Origin: Alligator mississippiensis
Lineage: Eukaryota > Chordata > Crocodylia > Alligatoridae
Assembly: GCF_030867095.1 (NCBI RefSeq)
Contig: NC_081829.1
Span: 91,535,261-91,599,260 of the forward strand
DNA length: 64,000 bases
Direction: 5' to 3'
A program made the position numbers and the translations under genes. The notes below the pieces were generated by a model. The model was given only the letters and a program-made list of their open reading frames with translations, ran no database searches and was not told the origin of the DNA. Shown in pieces: positions 12,690 to 64,000 of the stretch. Each line of letters starts with the position of its first letter. Position 1 is the first letter of the stretch.

Positions 12690-15600
12690 TTTATTTACAG
12701 AAATGTGCATTCAGGTTAAAATGCAGTTTGGATCTGCTTATTGGAACCAACTACTCCCACTATTTCCCCCTCAAGTATTTCACTCTAACACTAGTGGCCA
12801 CATTTTCCAGGGTAGTGAGCAGCACCTGCCAGTCCCACACACACCTGAGGGATTTGCACATGCACTGAACATCTCGCTCCAGGGCCGGTGTTTCTCAAGT
12901 GTTCACTTGTGGGCAATAAATAACTAGTTACAAACGCGCGTCTAAACAGAGAGAACCAAAACGGGCATCTCAGTGACATACATAGATCTGATGAATGAAA
13001 ATGTGAACTTTAACTCTCCGCTTTAAAAAAATAAAAGTGCATGAAAAACTTAAACAGAAAGGAAGCAAGTTTTATCTCTAAAGGAAAATTCAAATTGTCT
13101 TTTTTATATATAAAATAAAGTCACTGTCATCATTTCCGGTCATTATGGTTTTGTAAGGACCACCCACATAAGCAGTAAAGGCTAAAGCTTTCCTTTGTAT
13201 TGGTTTAGGTATCAAGGTAGATCCACTTTTTATAATTTATGGACTGAATTACATTTGGTTTGTCAGATAACATCACCATGGCTACTGAAGACCGAACACT
13301 AAACAATTACATCTCCGATTTAAGAGTATTTGCAATGATCCTTTATTGTTCTGCAGTGCCAGCACTAATTTATCAGAGTTGCAGCTAGGTGGATTGCTTT
13401 GCATTTAAAAGATACAGATGCTGCTGCTGTCTTTGCATGCAGTGATGGATACAACCCTTTACTGTGCAACGGGCTCAGGAATCAGCAACTGATTAAAAAA
13501 AATAATGCCAATTTCTCCACCCTGCACTTCTTGAATGGCTTTACTGTGATTGCATTATTCAGACTGCTCCAGTGGAGATTTACCTTATGATCTTTCTTGC
13601 TTTCATGTTAACAGTGTTACGTCTTCTGGTTTGTTGCTAATAGGATATTAGGCAAATTCTAAGAGTCAGAGGGTTTTTCCCCAATAAATAATGAAAATAG
13701 TAATTAAATTGGGAGGAAAACACAATTAAACTCAAACTACAAGCTAAAACAATAAAGGTGTCAATTCAGCAAAGCACTTAAATGTGTGTGTAGCTCCATT
13801 GCTTATCTTTGAGCATCTTCCTAAGCTTCATTAAAATGACTGTGACTTGGGAAGATACTTGAAATTATGCTCATGTTTAAATGCTTGGCTAATTGAGGGC
13901 CTAAGTTAACATAACTGTGTATTACATATAAATCTACATATATATATATATATTTGTGCTATGTGCACTGTGTACTGGCAGTTGCATTAAATTAACAAAG
14001 CTTCTCAAATGAACTGATTGTAATACACACCACTCTAAAAATCATTTGCTACTCACAAAACATCTGTCTAAAAGGACAGGAATGAAGAGAAACCATTCTT
14101 CCTTAAATCTGCTCTTATTAAGCTATCTGATGAAAACTTCATTTGGCCAAATTTAGCAAATCTGGCGCAGGGAAGTAAAAGGAATATTTCCATGTAACAG
14201 TTAAAGCCAAGGCCATGCTCCCTTGGGAACATCATTCGTGCCGGTTGTGAGGCACTGTAGTTCTGTGGATGGCAAGCAGCGCAGGGAGCTGGTGAATCAA
14301 CGTGCTATGTTAAAACAGTCACCTTTCAACAGTGCTTCTCTCTTCTGGGCTGGTGCCAAACCTGCTTTTTTTAAGCCTCCACAACCCATTAACTTTACAG
14401 GAGTATTCACCAGCAGAACCCTCCCACTGTGCTAAACATACTTGGGAGCAATTTTTGCCCATAACTGGGGAGAACGCTCTTGTTGTGCTTTATATACTTG
14501 CTAATTTAAAGAAGTACTCGCTACCAAATGTCTACAAATGTAAAAAAACAAAACAGGCAGCAAAATCAGGGGCAGCCAGATTCTTATGCCAGATACACTC
14601 ATGCAAATCTGGAGGAACTCAAGTGACTTGATTAAATTAGTCCAAATTTACACTGAAGTAAATCAGATTAGAAACTGGCACTCTGTGTGCAAACAGCGTA
14701 TTAGGCAAGACAAGCAAAGGGAAACACTGTAAACATTCAGGGCTACATCCTGCTTTGTCTGTCTCCGCTTCAATGTCAACAGGAGGGGCTAGGGGGACTG
14801 TTCTGTGCAAACAGCAGGGCAAAGATCACCATGACTGTGAGGAAGGTTAAGGAGCATGTCCAGCCCCCCTGTCTTGCTAGTGCATATGCTACTGACAGCA
14901 ACAAGAGCTTGTTGAGGTGCAAGTTGCAATCACTCAAAAAGAGCAGAAGCAAAGGGTGCTTGAGGGGTCCATCCCCCTGAGCCTTCAGTGCCTGCTCTGG
15001 CTGGTACATGTACCCCATAGCCTGTGCTGGCTGGCAGGTTTCATATTGCAAAGGGTGCGCTGGGAAGCAGGTTTGCTTCCTAGCATTGTGGAAACCAGGG
15101 GGGTGTTTTGGTCCTAAGAATAGCCCTTTGAGTGCTGCCTCACGTGGTATGAGTCCATCTTTTGCTTGGACACTACCATTAGGATGAGAACAGTAAAAAA
15201 AAAAAAAAAAAAGTTAAGAATGACAGAAGATTTCCTTTGCCAATTTTAAAGGCACAGAAATATACTTAAACCAACGTCTGCTAAATGGCATTTTAAAACA
15301 AAATGAATACTGTTTTAGCAACTACTACTAACGACCTGTATAATTAACAGCCTTATGAAAGGGACATAAATCAGACAAACTGAGGCCCACACCCAGAAGT
15401 CTATAGCAAATCTACTTACACAGATGAATACAACAAATCATTTGGAAAGTCAAAGACCACCATACTAGAAACACCCACTCCTACAATATACTTCCCAACT
15501 ACACAGAGGATTTGATTCAACATTGCGTTACTGACAGATGTACAGTGCAACTCCATTAAGATCAGCTTTACACTGATGCAACTTCTGAAAAACGCAGTGG

Positions 15601-16259
15601 TGAATCAGAAATATTTTGCAGAAGAGTCACAAAAATTAAAATCAATCGCATACAGATCATATGTATTTGCAGGTTTTTTCATCCTCTCTCCATTTTAAAT
15701 AATACACTTGTTCTCTGCTTGCTGGCTCACTCTTTTCCTTTCATATTTCCAGTTGAAGAGAAAAAAAACACCTTAAATAATTAAGACATGAAAACATTAC
15801 AAAATTAGCTTGATATTTAAAACTAATAAAGGTCACCAGATAGAAGCAAGCATATAAGCCTCAGATTATAATAAAACCCCAAACTCCTAAAACACTGTTA
15901 AAACAAGAGAATAGTGAGCAAAGTTCGGACGCCTGGGGTTCATCAGTTTTTGCAGCTCTTCAAACAATGGCTAGAAACGTTATGTTTTGATTTTCCTGAA
16001 GCCTCTCTGATTGCATTCTGGGTTCAGTGTCGACTTGAATGGACAGATCTTCATTTCCATCACAATGCAGCTTGTACTGGCAAATTGTGAAACGATGACC
16101 AAGAACTTGCCATTCACCATCACCCAACAGTAATTCTACTGTGTGCACTTTGGTGGGAGGCTTTATCCCTGCTTGCCTGAGTGGGTCAATGGATTTGTTG
16201 GTTTTTTTTGACTGAAACGTACTAGAAGATTTTGGAGCTCAGCCACATAATATGTCTAT
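12690..16259 (-). other. FHIP2A: putative FHIP2A 3' UTR
   Basis: AT-rich sequence after the stop codon with no other gene or recognisable repeat. Minus-strand AATAAA hexamers lie at 13342-13347, 12690-12695 (AAATAAAGACATTTTT context, the best looking) and 11842-11847, so the UTR may be about 2.9, 3.6 or 4.4 kb long. In the transcript, the 18-base A run at 15195-15212 reads as U18. The true end is not known from sequence. Confidence 0.4.
13932..13952. repeat. (AT)n microsatellite
   Basis: About ten AT units within the putative 3' UTR. Confidence 0.8.
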
Positions 16260-61355
<45,096 letters not shown>

Positions 61356-61418
61356 CCTGTCCCGGGACTGCCGCAGCCGCTGCCGCGACGCGCGCGAGAG
61401 CTGCTCCAGGGTGAGTCT

Positions 61419-61473
61419 GGCTCGGCTCGGCTCGGCTCGGCTCGGCCCGGCCCGGCGCGGCGCGGCGCGGCGC
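61419..61473. repeat. (CTCGG)5(CCCGG)2(CGCGG)3 compound microsatellite in the 5' UTR/promoter
   Basis: Three successive pentanucleotide runs of one degenerate unit, about 65-118 bp upstream of the FHIP2A start codon. Confidence 0.9.
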
Positions 61474-61612
61474 CCGCCCCCGGACACCGTGGCACTGCGG
61501 CCCGCCTGCCAGCAGGCCCCGCGCTCCCCCCGTGCGGCCTGCAGGGGCCGCTGCCGCCGCCACCACCGCCACTGCCGCCTCGGGCCGGCCCGGCCCGGCC
61601 CGTCTGGGAGCG

Positions 61613-63050
61613 GGTTGTGTTTTGAGGGGGTTGGAAACAACCTGGGGGGGGGGAAGGGTCTGGCTGTGTTTTGAGGGGGCTGGAAACAACCTCATGGGGG
61701 GGAAGGGTCTGACTATTTTGAGGGGGTTGGAAACAACCTTGTGGTGGGGGGAAGGGTCTGACTGTGTTTTGAGGGGGCTGGAAACAACCTTATGAGGAGG
61801 GGAAAGGGTCTGGCTGTGTTTTGAGGGGGCTGGAAACAACCTTGTGGTGGGGGGAAGGGTCTGACTGTGTTTTGAGGGGGCTGGAAACAACCTGGGGGGG
61901 GGGAAGGGTCTGGCTGTGTTTTGAGGGGGCTGGAAACAACCTCATGGGGGGGAAGGGTCTGACTATTTTGAGGGGGTTGGAAACAACCTTGTGGTGGGGG
62001 GAAGGGTCTGACTGTGTTTTGAGGGGGCTGGAAACAACCTTATGAGGAGGGGAAAGGGTCTGGCTGTGTTTTGAGGGGGCTGGAAACAACCTTGTGGTGG
62101 GGGGAAGGGTCTGACTGTGTTTTGAGGGGGCTGGAAACAACCTTATGAGGAGGGGAAAGGGTCTGGCTGTGTTTTGAGGGGGCTGGAAACAACCTCATGA
62201 GGAAGGGAAAGGGTCTGGCTGTGTTTTGAGGGGGCTGGAAACAATCTCATGGGGGGGAAGAGTCCGACTGTGTTTTGAGGGGGTTGGAAACAACCTTATG
62301 AGGAGGGGAAAGGGTCTGGCTGTGTTTTGAGGGGGTTGGAAACAACCTTATGAGGAAGGGAAAGGGTCTGGCTGTGTTTTGAGGGGGCTGGAAACAATCT
62401 CATGGGGGGGAAGGGTCTGACTGTGTTTTGAGGGGGTTGGAAACAACCTTATGAGGAGGGGAAAGGGTCTGGCTGTGTTTTGAGGGGGTTGGAAACAACT
62501 TCGTGGGGAGGGGGAAGGGTCTGGCTGTGTTTTGAGGGGGTTGGAAACAACCTCGTGGGGGGGAAGGGTCTGGCTGTGTTTTGAGGGGGTTGGAAACAAC
62601 CTTATGAGGAGGGGAAAGGGTCTGGCTGTGTTTTGAGGGGGTTGGAAACAACTTCGTGGGGAGGGGGAAGGGTCTGGCTGTGTTTTGAGGGGGTTGGAAA
62701 CAACCTCGTGGGGGGGAAGGGTCTGGCTGTGTTTTGAGGGGGTTGGAAACAACTTCGTGGGGAGGGGGAAGGGTCTGGCTGTGTTTTGAGGGGGTTGGAA
62801 ACAACCTCGTGGGGGGGAAGGGTCTGACTGTGTTTTGAGGGGGTTGGAAACAACTTCGTGGGGAGGGGGAAGGGTCTGGCTGTGTTTTGAGGGGGTTGGA
62901 AACAACCTCGTGGGGGGGAAGAGTCTGACTGTGTTTTGAGGGGGGCTGGAAGCAACCTCAGGGGAGGGGAAGGGTCCGTCTGTGTTTTGAGGGGGCTAGA
63001 AGCAGCCTTGGGGGGGGGGGGAAGAGTCCGCCTGTGTTTTGAGGGTGCCC
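61613..63050. repeat. G-rich minisatellite, about 28 units of roughly 51 bp, with a 250-bp higher-order repeat
   Basis: The unit is TTTTGAGGGGG(C/T)TGG, AAACAACCT, a variable G-rich middle, then GAAGGGTCTG(A/G)CTGTG. TTTTGAG recurs about every 46-52 bp from 61620 to 63040. Variant units fall in a repeating order: the five-unit block at about 61630-61880 recurs nearly exactly 250 bp further on, and the distal half alternates two other variants. The array ends about 258 bp upstream of the FHIP2A start codon. Open frames on the minus strand are by-products of a period near a multiple of three. Confidence 0.95.
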
Positions 63051-64000
63051 TGGAAAGGGGAAGCATCTGACCTTGGTCAGCTTCTAGCCCTGCGGCGGGG
63101 GAGCTGCCCCGGGCCTGCCCCACGTGCCGCCTCCTGGGGGAGTAGCAGCCAGGCTGGGGTGCCTTTGTGCTGGGAGAGGGGAGCCCCCAGCCCTCGGGGC
63201 CGCTCTGCTGCCGCTTGTGAATAAGGGGGAGCCTCCTCTGCTTTTCTTGCCTGGAGGTCTCCAGCTTTGGAGGTGGGAATTAGACCCTGCTCTTGCTGCG
63301 CTGGTCTCCTCCGGGCTGTAGTGGGTGTTTGAAGAACCCTAAAATGAGCAAAGGGGAGGTGAGGAAGAGGCAGAATTGAGTGCAGGGAGCAGGGGCATGT
63401 GGATGCTGGGTTGATACTGGGGTTAAGAGATCAGGGTTGATTTTGGAGGAGCAGTATTATTTAGGTGACAAGACTATTACAGGCCCAAGAGCTTCTGTAG
63501 TGTTCAAAAAGTCAACGTTATTTTTTTCAGTGCATCTGGGAGCCTGAGGGATGCTAATTGGGACATGTGCTAGGACTGAGCGTGCCACTTAAAAATGAGA
63601 GATCAACAGGTTACCTACCTACCAGCAGGCTACCTACCTACCTGTACATAAATACTGTGACTTTCAGGAGTGCAACTATGATTTTTAAATCTCTTCAGCA
63701 GATCTGACTCCTGATTTTTGTTGTCTTGCAGCTGCCAGTACCAAGCTATTTAATTTTGCCACTAGGAGTTTTGTGGGTTTGGGGCCTAAATTTACTATGA
63801 TGTGACAAGTGAGGGTTACAAATGAACAAAGCTACTATTTGTGAGTTAATACAAGTTGCATATTGCTCCTTGTGCCAAAGCAGGTGTAAAAAAAGTGGTG
63901 GATATTGTAAACGATCTCCAAAAAAGAATGGAAGTAAAAGAAACAGGTGGTTTTTTGTTTTTTTAAAAAGCTTCAAAATAATTGTGATCTACTCTCAGTC
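63051..64000. other. 5' flank beyond the minisatellite, no gene seen
   Basis: The first 300 bp are GC-rich and may belong to the promoter region. The rest is ordinary AT-rich sequence with a short CTAC-type repeat near 63615-63645. No exon, repeat family or RNA gene was recognised. Confidence 0.5.

Noticed and set aside
12553-12927. Plus-strand frame of 124 codons
   Set aside because: Antisense to the putative FHIP2A 3' UTR, no domain or repeat match, length expected by chance in this window.
61356-61640. N-terminal extension of FHIP2A upstream of 61355
   Set aside because: The frame is open but holds no ATG before the conserved start, and the residues are low-complexity Arg/Ala/Pro from GC repeats.
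61613-63050. CRISPR-like array
   Set aside because: Units are contiguous without unique spacers, and the locus is clearly vertebrate; it is a minisatellite.

Overview
This is vertebrate nuclear DNA, most likely from a crocodilian or another archosaur/turtle-line reptile. The host gene has GT-AG introns and a GC-rich promoter. CR1 LINEs dominate the repeats, and the youngest copy ends in the reptilian octamer-type CR1 tail. Penelope-like terminal repeats and small hAT-type elements make up most of the rest. The species call is an inference from the repeats and from slight protein divergence, not from a species-specific marker. No retrovirus-like element was recognised.

One host gene fills most of the window. 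It is FHIP2A (formerly FAM160B1), on the minus strand, complete from the start codon at 61355 to the stop at 16260. All 17 coding exons could be placed with GT-AG boundaries and matching phases. They sum to 2298 nt, that is 765 residues plus stop, which matches the length I recall for human FHIP2A. The product is a subunit of the FTS-Hook-FHIP (FHF) dynein-adaptor complex. A long AT-rich 3' UTR probably runs from 16259 to about 12690 or further.

Layout on the plus strand: 1-12 kb is intergenic DNA beyond the 3' end of FHIP2A. It holds a nested Penelope-like/TIR-element composite (5.2-7.0 kb), old CR1 tails, a small hAT element (8.1 kb) and a fairly young 5'-truncated CR1 with a 311-codon open frame (10.1-11.2 kb). 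From 12.7 to 61.4 kb lie the 3' UTR, exons and introns. The introns carry a Tigger-like element (29.5 kb), two copies of an unassigned TIR element (33.1 and 39.7 kb), a run of hAT elements (41-42.3 and 45.2 kb), an antisense non-LTR retrotransposon with endonuclease and partial RT (47.3-50.4 kb), an internally deleted CR1 (52.3-52.8 kb), a fold-back hAT MITE (58.5 kb) and two clusters of Penelope-like terminal repeats (59.15-59.55 and 60.45-60.98 kb). From 61.0 to 61.6 kb is the GC-rich promoter/exon 1 region. Immediately upstream, 61.6-63.05 kb is a G-rich minisatellite of about 28 units of roughly 51 bp with a 250-bp higher-order duplication.

I found no convincing new multi-gene system. The observations most worth a second look are a near-consensus hammerhead ribozyme core in a Penelope-like terminal repeat in intron 1, the promoter-proximal higher-order minisatellite, and the rearranged, partly palindromic Penelope-like cluster just inside intron 1.
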